The notes beneath the pieces were generated by a model. The model ran no database searches, was not told the origin of the DNA, and saw only the letters and a list, made by a program, of their open reading frames with translations. This document shows positions 1 to 6,220 of a stretch of DNA of 8,424 nt, one piece after another; position 1 is the first letter of the stretch; each line of letters opens with the position of its first letter. The position numbers and the translations under genes are program-made. Source of the DNA: JADHLJ01 sp038118725 (GTDB taxonomy: Bacteria > Pseudomonadota > Alphaproteobacteria > Thalassobaculales > Thalassobaculaceae); assembly GCA_038118725.1 (NCBI GenBank), contig JAYOIK010000127.1, positions 1 through 8,424 on the forward strand. The letters are read 5' to 3'.

Positions 1-171
1 GATGAATCAGATTCGTGCCTCTTTGGGAATCCCGTTAATGAGTGTACGGCCTAATGTTTCCGTCTATTTTCAAGCGTGACCCGGTTCCGAATTCGTGTCC
101 ACCATCGGGGCGTTCGAACCCTAACATCGTCGACCCGCGTGAAACAATCTCCGCGATTCCGAAACGTGATT
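1..171. other. Left-edge region without a supported gene
   Basis: I see no convincing gene here. The stretch looks less GC-rich than the coding DNA to its right. A plus-strand frame is open from the window edge to a TAA at 52-54, with only 17 codons visible and weak G/C bias at third positions. It could be the tail of a gene entering from the left, but nothing identifies it. On the minus strand this is sequence downstream of the HD hydrolase stop; I find no GC stem followed by a T tract. Short palindromes occur at 4-14 (GAATC-A-GATTC), 88-95 (CGAATTCG) and 112-119 (GTTCGAAC). The last resembles a tRNA T-loop, but no cloverleaf can be built around it. Confidence 0.4.
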
Positions 172-768
172 TCAGCCACAGAGTTCGGCGAATCTTCGAA
201 GATAGCGTTCCTTGGCGTCGTTGGGTGACGAAGGCGACAGTTTCACGCCCGCGCCAATCTTCGAGCGTCCGAACAGCCGGCGCGCCTCGATCTCCGAAAA
301 TCCGGCGATCTGGGTCGCCTCGATATAGGCGGAAATCCGGTCGGCGCGTTTGATGAGGGCCTTGATTTCCGCCGGAAGTTCGGCGGGTAGCCCGAAACGA
401 ATATGGATCGCGCCTTGTAGCCTGGCTTCCACGGCCTTGTACTCGTCGCCAATCACCGCCTTGAAGGGGCTGATCATGTCGCCAATGACATATTCGGGGG
501 CGTCGTGCAGAAGCGCGGCGAGCCGCCACTTGATCGGCGTCGTATCCTTCAACGCGACCACGAGGTTTTCCACCAAAAGGGAATGTTCGGCCACGGAATA
601 GGACTGCTCTCCCTCGGTCTGACCGTTCCAGCGGGCGACCCGCGAGAGACCGTGCGCGATGTCCTCGATTTCCACATCGAGGGGCGACGGGTCGAGCAGA
701 TCCAGACGCCGACCGCTCAGCATCCGCTGCCAGGCTCTCGGCGGCGACGTGTCACGGGGCTTGGCCAT
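172..768 (-). CDS. HD-domain hydrolase, YfbR-like (5'-deoxynucleotidase-like)
   Basis: This is a 198-residue HD-domain metal-dependent phosphohydrolase, close in plan to Escherichia coli YfbR, which removes phosphate from deoxyribonucleoside 5'-monophosphates in the cytoplasm. The metal-binding set is complete in order: His62 (in SVAEHS), His88-Asp89 (in LLHDAPE) and Asp143 (in KRADR). Glu92, Asp97 and the Arg46-Trp47 pair match residues conserved in YfbR, and the length fits the family. The frame stays open 15 codons further upstream, but the ATG at 768 is preferred: it has the SD AAGGAAAG just upstream, and the longer version would run into the preceding gene. It starts one base after that gene's TAG stop (TAG-A-ATG), which suggests translational coupling. 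Substrate range is inferred from the family; HD enzymes of this group also act on other nucleotides. Confidence 0.88.
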   Translation of the reverse strand: MAKPRDTSPPRAWQRMLSGRRLDLLDPSPLDVEIEDIAHGLSRVARWNGQTEGEQSYSVAEHSLLVENLVVALKDTTPIKWRLAALLHDAPEYVIGDMISPFKAVIGDEYKAVEARLQGAIHIRFGLPAELPAEIKALIKRADRISAYIEATQIAGFSEIEARRLFGRSKIGAGVKLSPSSPNDAKERYLRRFAELCG

Positions 769-769
769 T

Positions 770-1105
770 CTATCGCTTTCCTTGTTCCGCCCGGGATTTT
801 CGTCGCCGGACAAACAACACGCCGCCGAAACCCAGCATGGGCGGTCCCAGAACCAGCATGGTTCGATTGAACATGGCGATGCTACGGCTTTGAAAGCGTT
901 CCAGTTCCATGATCGCCAGGCAACGCTCGCGGGCCCGTGGTTCGGAATAGCGGGACAGGCATTGCCGTTCGCGCTCCTTTAATATCTCCTGTATCTCGCC
1001 GGTCGAGCTCTGCCAGGTGGTAAGGACGAGGATCGCCGTCGCCACGACCCAGACCACCGAAAAGCCGGCCCAGATCATGAAAGCGAGACTTCTGAAGAGC
1101 GGCAT
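770..1105 (-). CDS. Small two-helix membrane protein, function unknown
   Basis: The product is 111 residues and I do not recognise its family. Two hydrophobic helices are clear, at about residues 7-30 and 82-99, separated by a roughly 50-residue charged, probably helical segment rich in Glu and Arg. The C-terminus is basic (RRRK at 100-103). By the positive-inside rule both ends should be cytoplasmic and the central segment periplasmic. That segment carries exactly two cysteines, Cys49 and Cys62, which could form a disulfide there (inference). The ATG at 1105 is well supported by the SD AAGGAAG with about 8 bases of spacing. It is the first gene of a two-gene unit with the HD hydrolase, one base apart. 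Third-position bias resembles that of its neighbours, so it is likely a real gene. Confidence 0.75.
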   Translation of the reverse strand: MPLFRSLAFMIWAGFSVVWVVATAILVLTTWQSSTGEIQEILKERERQCLSRYSEPRARERCLAIMELERFQSRSIAMFNRTMLVLGPPMLGFGGVLFVRRRKSRAEQGKR

Positions 1106-1246
1106 TGATGGCTTCCTTCCCCGGCGGTTTTAGGGGGCGTCGGGTTGCCATGCAAGACACCGAGAGGCGGATCGTCGCCGAAGCTTGACCCGGGCTGGCG
1201 AAAGAGGGACTCTCGCCGGGTCGAAACCCGAGTAAACTCTCGATCC
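1106..1246. promoter_or_regulatory. Divergent intergenic region with overlapping inverted repeats
   Basis: This gap separates the minus-strand membrane protein/HD unit from the plus-strand MFS gene and must hold both promoters. The 7-base arms GACCCGG (1187-1193) and CCGGGTC (1216-1222) are perfectly complementary. Nested between them, GGCG (1197-1200) and AGAG (1203-1206) pair with CTCT (1210-1213) and CGCC (1214-1217), giving a compact stem with a 3-base loop. A further GGGT/ACCC pair spans 1218-1229. A TAAACT at 1233-1238 resembles a -10 box for the MFS gene, but no good -35 sits at the right distance. The core around AAGCTTGACCCGGG is reminiscent of palindromic intergenic repeats of alphaproteobacteria, though only one copy lies in this window. 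Confidence 0.45.
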
Positions 1247-2476
1247 ATGGATGCAACAGCACAAGAGCCGGGGGGCGCTGGTCCCACCGAGGAGCGCGGC
1301 ACCGATTTCAAGGTGATCGGCCTCATCGGCGTTGCTCACTTTTTCAGCCATTTCTACATCTATCTGCTGTTTCCGTTATTCATCCAGCTGAAGGCCGAAT
1401 TCGACGTTTCCTACACTCAGCTGGGCCTGTTGCTGACCGTGTTCAGCGTGACGACTGGTTTGACCCAGACTCCATTCGGGTTTCTTGTCGACCGGTTCAG
1501 CGCCCACAAGATCCTCATAGGCGGCTTGATCGTCGAGGGCCTGGCTTTCCTCGCCATGGGATTCTCGACCGATTACCTCACGTTGATGGCCTTGATGGTG
1601 ATCGCGGGTTGCGCCAACGGCGTTTATCATCCCGCCGACTACTCAATCCTGTCGGCATCGGTTTCGAGTGGCCGGATGGGGCAGGCGTTCAGTTTGCATA
1701 CCTTCGCCGGAAACGCCGGCTTCGCCGTCGCGCCGTTGACCATATTGTTTTTGAGCGAGCTGATCGGGTGGCGCCACGGGCTGGCGCTCTGTGGTTTCGC
1801 CGGGGTCGTGACGGCCGTCATGCTGATTGTCTTTGCGCGGCATTTCCGCGACGCGCCGAAGAAGGGCGGAGGCCAAACCGCGACCAAGCAGGCGGCCGAC
1901 GGCGTGGCGTTATTGTTGTCGCCACCGATCCTCATTTGTCTGCTGTTCTTCACCCTGCTGTCGCTCGGATCGACCGGTTTGGTGAGCTTCCTCATCCCCG
2001 CGCTTTGGGAATTGCACGCGATCCCGGAAGAGGCCGCGACCTCGGCGGTGACGGTGTATCTCGTGGCGGGTAGCGTCGGCATCCTGATCGGCGGTTTCGT
2101 CGCGGATCGCACGACCAAGCATAATCTGGTGGCGGGATTTTGTTTCCTGTCCACCGCGGCGATGGTCGCGGTGGTCGGCGCCTTTCCGATGACCATAATC
2201 CTGGTCATCGTCCTGATGGCGGCGCAGGGCATCATGCACGGCGTCATCATGCCGTCCCGCGACATGATCGTTCGTTCGGTCACGCCGGACGGGGCGCATG
2301 GCAAGGTGTTCGGGTTCGTCACGACCGGCTTCAGCATCGGGGGCAGTATCGCGCCGACGGGCTTTGGCTGGGTCATGGACCAGGGCCGGCCGGATTGGGT
2401 CTTCTATGGTGTGGCTCTGGTCATGCTATGCTCGATGACCACGGTGGTCACCTCGGTCCGCCGCCGCGCCAGCTAG
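1247..2476 (+). CDS. MFS transporter (12-helix type)
   Basis: A 409-residue inner-membrane carrier of the major facilitator superfamily, with alternating hydrophobic helices across its length and a central basic loop near the middle (segment RHFRDAPKKGGGQ). A motif A-like loop follows the second helix (GFLVDRFSAHK, about 78-88), and its counterpart in the second half is GGFVADRTTKH. A HPADYS motif at 128-133 in the fourth-helix region is a subfamily marker I have seen in related uncharacterised carriers. The substrate cannot be read from the sequence. The frame is open 34 codons further upstream to an ATG at 1145, but that segment reads unlike protein and spans the inverted repeats, so the ATG at 1247 is chosen. 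It has no clear SD. Its 3' end overlaps the opposing EamA gene by 29 bases. Confidence 0.87.
   Translation: MDATAQEPGGAGPTEERGTDFKVIGLIGVAHFFSHFYIYLLFPLFIQLKAEFDVSYTQLGLLLTVFSVTTGLTQTPFGFLVDRFSAHKILIGGLIVEGLAFLAMGFSTDYLTLMALMVIAGCANGVYHPADYSILSASVSSGRMGQAFSLHTFAGNAGFAVAPLTILFLSELIGWRHGLALCGFAGVVTAVMLIVFARHFRDAPKKGGGQTATKQAADGVALLLSPPILICLLFFTLLSLGSTGLVSFLIPALWELHAIPEEAATSAVTVYLVAGSVGILIGGFVADRTTKHNLVAGFCFLSTAAMVAVVGAFPMTIILVIVLMAAQGIMHGVIMPSRDMIVRSVTPDGAHGKVFGFVTTGFSIGGSIAPTGFGWVMDQGRPDWVFYGVALVMLCSMTTVVTSVRRRAS
2436..2450. repeat. 15-base near-perfect palindrome at the EamA stop codon
   Basis: TGACCAC-G-GTGGTCA is a perfect 7-base inverted repeat around a single central base. It lies inside the last codons of the MFS gene and includes the TGA stop of the opposing EamA gene (2450-2448). 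As RNA it would fold into a 6-bp stem with a 3-base loop on either strand. No T tract follows, so it is not a standard intrinsic terminator. Confidence 0.5.
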
Positions 2477-3395
2477 CGCTACGCCGCGCCTTTCCCAATT
2501 GTCGTTCGCGTAGCCATACGTAGAGACCACTCGCGATGATCAGCGCCGCGCCGGCGAAGGTCCATTGGTCGGGCAAATGGCCGAACAGAAAAAAACCGAA
2601 GGCGGTTGCCCAGATAATCTGAACATACTGAAACGGCGCCAAGAGCGAGGCCGCCGCCCGGCGATAGGCTTGAATGACGATATAGTGAGAGCCGCCGCCG
2701 ATTACGCCGATGACGCATAGCATCAGCCACTGTTCCGCCGTCGGCGTCTGCCAGTGGTAAATTGCCACGGGGGTGGAGCCCAGAAGGCCGACCAAGGCCG
2801 TGTAGAACCACATGGAGGTAGCGGTTTCGGTAAAGCTGAGGGTGCGGGTCAATATGGTGAACAAGCCATAGAAGAACGCCACGCCGACGATCAGAAGATA
2901 GGCCCAATGCACTTCCTGAAAGCCCGGACGCAGGATGATCAGGATTCCCATGAAGCCGACAAGCACCGCCGACCATCGCCGGATGCCGACTTTTTCCTTC
3001 AACAAGGGGATGGAAAGCGCGACCACGAAAAAGGGCGAGACGAACATGATGGCGTTGGCCTCGGCGAGCCCAATATGGCCGATCGCGGTGAAGAATAGCG
3101 ACGTACAGGTGAGCAGCAGCACGCCCCGGGCGATAACCATCGCCGGACGCTTGACCTTGAACAGATCGATAAAGCGCCGACCCGGGAAAAGCATCAGCAT
3201 CAGCACCATATGCGCCGCGAAGCGACCCCAGACGATCATCGGCACTGGCAGATCGCCGGTGGCCAATTTGACGATTGAATCGGACGTGACGAACAAGAAT
3301 CCGGCGAGCATCGCCAGGCCGATCCCCGTCAGCACCGTGTTCGGGTTGTCCTGCTGGCCGTCGCTGGACGGATCGGCGCTGTTCTGTTCTGCCAC
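2448..3395 (-). CDS. DMT-superfamily permease with two EamA domains
   Basis: A 315-residue inner-membrane permease of the drug/metabolite transporter superfamily. It shows about ten hydrophobic helices arranged as two tandem EamA repeats, roughly residues 22-160 and 170-303, which is the usual size and plan. The first repeat opens with the typical pattern LAMLAGFLFVTSDSIVK and continues with an R-F helix start (VWGRFAAH); the second repeat ends in VWLRER. Members export amino acids or metabolites or import compounds such as S-adenosylmethionine; the substrate here is unknown. The frame extends four codons to a TTG at 3407, but the GTG at 3395 is preferred because GGAG (3405-3402) lies exactly 6 bases before it, whereas the TTG has no SD. 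The C-terminal tail is basic and Gly/Arg-rich, and its coding end lies within the opposing MFS gene. Confidence 0.88.
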   Translation of the reverse strand: MAEQNSADPSSDGQQDNPNTVLTGIGLAMLAGFLFVTSDSIVKLATGDLPVPMIVWGRFAAHMVLMLMLFPGRRFIDLFKVKRPAMVIARGVLLLTCTSLFFTAIGHIGLAEANAIMFVSPFFVVALSIPLLKEKVGIRRWSAVLVGFMGILIILRPGFQEVHWAYLLIVGVAFFYGLFTILTRTLSFTETATSMWFYTALVGLLGSTPVAIYHWQTPTAEQWLMLCVIGVIGGGSHYIVIQAYRRAAASLLAPFQYVQIIWATAFGFFLFGHLPDQWTFAGAALIIASGLYVWLRERQLGKARRSASWRGGGPR

Positions 3396-3520
3396 TTTGT
3401 GCTCCAAAGGCCGATAGGGCGGTGGGATTTGAGCCTCATGGAGGTTCTATCACGCGCGCATGCCGATCGACGTAACGCAAATGTTCGGGCGAAACGCCGA
3501 GAAGGGGAGTTCAGTCGTCG
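3396..3520. promoter_or_regulatory. Divergent intergenic region between EamA and second MFS gene
   Basis: About 125 bases hold the start signals for two divergent transporter genes. The clear elements are GGAG for the minus-strand GTG start and AAGGGGAG (3502-3509) for the plus-strand GTG start. I cannot identify convincing -35/-10 pairs in either direction. Confidence 0.35.
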
Positions 3521-4666
3521 GTGTCTTCCATGTTTACCAGCCGCGTCTTGGTTTTGCTTGCCAACTATCTCAGCTGCTTCGCGGTGGGATTGGCGATTGG
3601 CGGGGTGATCCCGCTGTTCTCCCTGGTGCTGGAGAAGCGCGGGATATCCGAAGCCGTGATCGGCGCGAACACCGCCGTCGGCTCGCTCGGGATCATCTGT
3701 ATCGCGCCTTTCGTGCCTTGGATTGTCGGCCGGTTGGGCCTTGGGGCTTCGGTGATCGGCGGGATCGTGGTGTCCACGGGGGCGCTCCTGCTGGCGGGAT
3801 TCACCGACTCGCTCGCGGCATGGTTCGTGTTGCGCGCGCTTTATGCCGCCGGGCTCGGGATCCATTGGGTGGTCAGTGAAACCTGGATGAACGCGGTCGC
3901 CTCAAGCCGCGATCGGGGCCGAATCATGTCGATCTACGTCACCACCATTGCCGCCGGCATGGCGGCGGGGCCAGCGATCCTCGGCGTTACCGGAAGCGAC
4001 GGGGCGGTTCCGTTTCTGGTATTCGCCGCCGCGACCCTACTGGCCGCCGCTCCGTTGGCTTTCGTTACTCGACACGCGCCGCGATTGGAAATGAGTGTGC
4101 ATGGAACACCAGCTGTTCTGGCCCGCGGCGCGCCGACGGTTTTCGCGGCGGTCGTCGCCGCCGGCCTGTACGGCGGAGCCTGTTTCGTTTTCCTGCCGAT
4201 CTACGGCCTGCGCAGCGGTCTGGCGGAACCGGACGCGGTCTTCCTGCTGACGGTTTTCCTGGCGGGAAATCTGTTGTTTCAGATCCCAATCGGGCTTTTG
4301 GCTGATCGAATGAACCACCGGGTCCTGTTGCTGGTGTGCGGCGGGGTGGCGCTGATCGCTCCGTTGCTCGTCTCGTCGTTGCTGGGAAGTCCGATACCGC
4401 TGGCCATTTTTCTCGCGGTCTGGGGTGGCGCGATTTTCGCGTTCTATACGATTGGCATCACCATGCTGGGTGAACGATTTCAAGTCGCGGAACTTGCCGC
4501 CGCCAACGCGGCCTTCGTGATGACATTCGAGATCGCCAACGCGATCGGGCCGCCTGTCGCGGGCGCGGCGCTCGGCCTGTGGGCGCCGCACGGCATGATG
4601 GCTTTCCTGGTGCTCGTCGCGGCGGTATTTCTACTCGTGACCATTCAGCGCGGCGTCGCGCGCTAG
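3521..4666 (+). CDS. MFS transporter, YcaD-like
   Basis: A 381-residue major facilitator superfamily carrier, hydrophobic throughout with about 12 helices. The sequence SETWMN (119-124), followed closely by DRGRIMSIY (about 130-138), matches the ESWLN...RGR pattern I associate with YcaD-like MFS proteins. A second-half motif A equivalent is visible as GLLADRMNHR. The substrate is unknown, as for most of this subfamily. The start is GTG at 3521, preceded by AAGGGGAG with about 11 bases of spacing, slightly long. An ATG three codons in (3530) is the alternative, but its SD would be about 20 bases away. The gene is transcribed away from the EamA gene and toward the SPOR lipoprotein gene, so it is probably monocistronic. 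Confidence 0.86.
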   Translation: MSSMFTSRVLVLLANYLSCFAVGLAIGGVIPLFSLVLEKRGISEAVIGANTAVGSLGIICIAPFVPWIVGRLGLGASVIGGIVVSTGALLLAGFTDSLAAWFVLRALYAAGLGIHWVVSETWMNAVASSRDRGRIMSIYVTTIAAGMAAGPAILGVTGSDGAVPFLVFAAATLLAAAPLAFVTRHAPRLEMSVHGTPAVLARGAPTVFAAVVAAGLYGGACFVFLPIYGLRSGLAEPDAVFLLTVFLAGNLLFQIPIGLLADRMNHRVLLLVCGGVALIAPLLVSSLLGSPIPLAIFLAVWGGAIFAFYTIGITMLGERFQVAELAAANAAFVMTFEIANAIGPPVAGAALGLWAPHGMMAFLVLVAAVFLLVTIQRGVAR

Positions 4667-4698
4667 CCACGCCGGTTTCGTGGTTTCGAGAGATCTCT
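4667..4698. terminator. Weak terminator-like hairpin and palindrome between convergent genes
   Basis: CCACG (4667-4671) pairs with CGTGG (4679-4683) around a 7-base loop and is followed by TTT, directly after the MFS stop codon. Next, AGAGATCTCT (4689-4698) is a perfect 10-base palindrome that enters the TAG stop of the opposing lipoprotein gene. The stem is short and the T run is only three bases, so this is a weak intrinsic terminator at best. Confidence 0.4.
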
Positions 4699-5968
4699 AG
4701 GGTCGTGCCCGAGTCGCCTTGCAGAATTGCCGCTTGGCTTTCAGGGAGCGGCAGAACCTGGTGGCGTCTGCCGATGTCTTAAAGGACATGGCGACCAGGC
4801 GGATATAGGTGCCCTTGCCGTCGCCGGCATCGAACTCGGTGGTCCCGAACTCCAAATCCCCGAGTTCGTTCGGGAACTTGCGCGTGAGTGACCGCCAGCC
4901 CCGCCGCGCGCCGGCGACTGTTCGATACGATGCGAGATGAGCGCCGTATTTGCCGCCACCGCCGGCGGACTTGCTCTTGGCCATCTTGTCCTTCTCGGCC
5001 ATCGAGTCCTTGTCGCCGGACTTGGCCTTCATCGCCTTGCCGTGCTCGCCGCCTGACATCTGTTCGAGGCGGCCAACAATCATTTCCAGGCGCGAGACCA
5101 GGGCGTCGATTTGCGGATTGCCGGTGCTGGGCATCGGTTTGCCGAGCCTCATCATGGTGTCGCCGGACTTGCCGTCGCGCATCATCGGCTTTTCGTCGCC
5201 ATGCGCCATCGGCTTGGTCGCGTCGCCATGCTTGGTCATCTCGTCATGCGCCTTGGTCGGCGCCGGGCGGGCCACGGCGATCGGGATATCCTTGGTTCTG
5301 TCATCGCTCAACGCGAGGGAGACCAGTTCCTTGCGGGATTTGGTGGCGCCGAAGTCGCGTTCGCGCAGCACATAGTTCTGGGCCACCGGCGAGTAATAGA
5401 GATCTTCCACATGGTCCTTGCGCTGGCAGGAGATATGGAATGTCGTAAAGCGACCGGCGGAGACATCGATGTCCATCTGTCCCAACACCGCGCATCGATG
5501 CTCGTCGCGCCAACCCGTCGGGACGATCTCGCTGTTGCCGCGCACCCCGAAGGCAACGGTGTTGCCTTCCTGAAGCGGGAAGAGCGCGCCGGGATGGCCG
5601 ATAACGGTTTGTCGGCCGCGACCGAGTTCGGGATGCGATGACCAGGAAAGCTGCGGTGTCACCACATCGTTCGACGTGGTCCAGATCATCCCCTGGTCGT
5701 TGGTCCAGGTCACCCGGTCCGGCGTGGCGCTGACCACCTGTTCCTGCACCAGAATCCCGTCGGCGGAATAGACGAAGGTATCCCCCGCCGCGTAGATCGG
5801 CGCCGGAGAAGGCGAAAGCTGAACCGCGGGAGCGTTCGAGGGTCTTTCCTCCGAGTCGCCCAGGCCGATCTTCTCGCCGATGCGTGACAAGCTGAAATCG
5901 TCCGCCGAACAGCCCGCCAATGCCAAGCCCGCGGCAACCACGACGGCGATGGATCGACAGCTTTTCAT
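4697..5968 (-). CDS. Outer-membrane-type lipoprotein with C-terminal SPOR-like domain
   Basis: A 423-residue secreted lipoprotein. The N-terminus has a basic start, a hydrophobic stretch and the lipobox LAGC with the lipidated Cys at 20; Ser at +2 favours transfer to the outer membrane. Residues about 50-230 form a globular, probably beta-rich domain that I recall only from uncharacterised alphaproteobacterial proteins (pattern FPLQEGNTVAFG, later LYYSPVAQNYVLRE). Its Cys159 and Cys181 could pair. Residues 233-340 are a low-complexity Met/Lys/Asp/Gly/His linker interrupted by a short amphipathic helix (about 284-304). Residues 341-423 read as a SPOR-like domain (YGAHLASYRT, then GDGKGTYIRLVAMSF), a fold that binds denuded septal peptidoglycan. 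A role at the cell envelope is inferred. The ATG at 5968 has GGGGGA about 6 bases upstream. Confidence 0.82.
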   Translation of the reverse strand: MKSCRSIAVVVAAGLALAGCSADDFSLSRIGEKIGLGDSEERPSNAPAVQLSPSPAPIYAAGDTFVYSADGILVQEQVVSATPDRVTWTNDQGMIWTTSNDVVTPQLSWSSHPELGRGRQTVIGHPGALFPLQEGNTVAFGVRGNSEIVPTGWRDEHRCAVLGQMDIDVSAGRFTTFHISCQRKDHVEDLYYSPVAQNYVLRERDFGATKSRKELVSLALSDDRTKDIPIAVARPAPTKAHDEMTKHGDATKPMAHGDEKPMMRDGKSGDTMMRLGKPMPSTGNPQIDALVSRLEMIVGRLEQMSGGEHGKAMKAKSGDKDSMAEKDKMAKSKSAGGGGKYGAHLASYRTVAGARRGWRSLTRKFPNELGDLEFGTTEFDAGDGKGTYIRLVAMSFKTSADATRFCRSLKAKRQFCKATRARP

Positions 5969-6024
5969 GGGTGTTCCCCCGTTCGGCGCGCGTGATAGGA
6001 AGCGTTGTCGCCTCGCAACGGGTA

Positions 6025-6053
6025 AAGATCCAATATATTGCGGGTTTTGTCAA
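6025..6053 (-). promoter_or_regulatory. Promoter candidate for the SPOR lipoprotein gene
   Basis: Reading the minus strand, a consensus -35 box TTGACA (6053-6048) is followed after 17 bases by GATCTT (6030-6025), a 3-of-6 match to a -10 box. It lies in a locally AT-rich patch about 57 bases upstream of the start codon. CGTTG/CAACG arms at 6003-6007 and 6016-6020 fall at the expected transcription start and could be an operator. Confidence 0.4.
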
Positions 6054-6107
6054 TCCAGCCGCTAGATACGGGCTTGAGCCCAAAATGTGGTGATGTAATC
6101 GGGTATT

Positions 6108-6146
6108 CGCGTTGACCATCCGCATTGACCACCCGCGTTGACAGCG
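6108..6146. repeat. Three tandem 13-base direct repeats upstream of the aldolase gene
   Basis: Three adjacent units of exactly 13 bases: CGCGTTGACCATC, CGCATTGACCACC and CGCGTTGACAGCG. The core CGCRTTGAC is kept in all three while the last four bases drift. They lie about 75-113 bases before the aldolase start. The regular spacing suggests a binding site for a regulator, but a chance short duplication is also possible. Confidence 0.55.
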
Positions 6147-6167
6147 GCGGGAACACTGCCACACACT
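6138..6167 (+). promoter_or_regulatory. Promoter candidate for the aldolase gene
   Basis: The third 13-base repeat contains a perfect -35 box TTGACA (6138-6143). An 18-base spacer leads to CACACT (6162-6167), a 3-of-6 match to a -10 box. This would place transcription start about 45-50 bases before the start codon. The -35 box is therefore part of the repeat array, so a factor binding the array would compete with or recruit RNA polymerase (inference). Confidence 0.3.
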
Positions 6168-6220
6168 GAAGCGTCTCGTTCTTCAGAGCCTTCATTCAAA
6201 TCTCGATCGCGGAGTCCGTC

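Noticed and set aside
1..54. C-terminal end of a plus-strand gene entering from the left
   Set aside because: Only 17 codons are visible, with weak third-position bias and no recognisable motif; it cannot be supported or excluded from this window.
100..130. tRNA-like T-loop sequence GTTCGAAC
   Set aside because: Flanking bases do not form a 5-bp T stem, and no acceptor, D or anticodon arm can be found on either strand.
35..529. Minus-strand open frame of 164 codons overlapping the HD hydrolase
   Set aside because: Its overlap with the HD gene is a frame-shifted reading rich in Arg. The last 30 codons beyond the HD stop have no SD and no known motif.
1145..1246. 34-codon N-terminal extension of the first MFS transporter
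   Set aside because: The residues are charged and protein-unlike, the stretch contains the nested inverted repeats, and the MFS fold begins after residue 20 of the shorter form.
1639..2376. Minus-strand open frame of 245 codons inside the first MFS gene
   Set aside because: The plus strand encodes helices and MFS motifs here. The reverse reading is low-complexity, rich in Thr, Ala and Pro, with no family resemblance.
3396..3407. TTG start for the EamA permease at 3407
   Set aside because: It has no SD, while GTG 3395 four codons later has GGAG at 6 bases.
6108..6146. CRISPR-like array
   Set aside because: Units are 13 bases and directly adjacent with no spacers, and there are only three of them.
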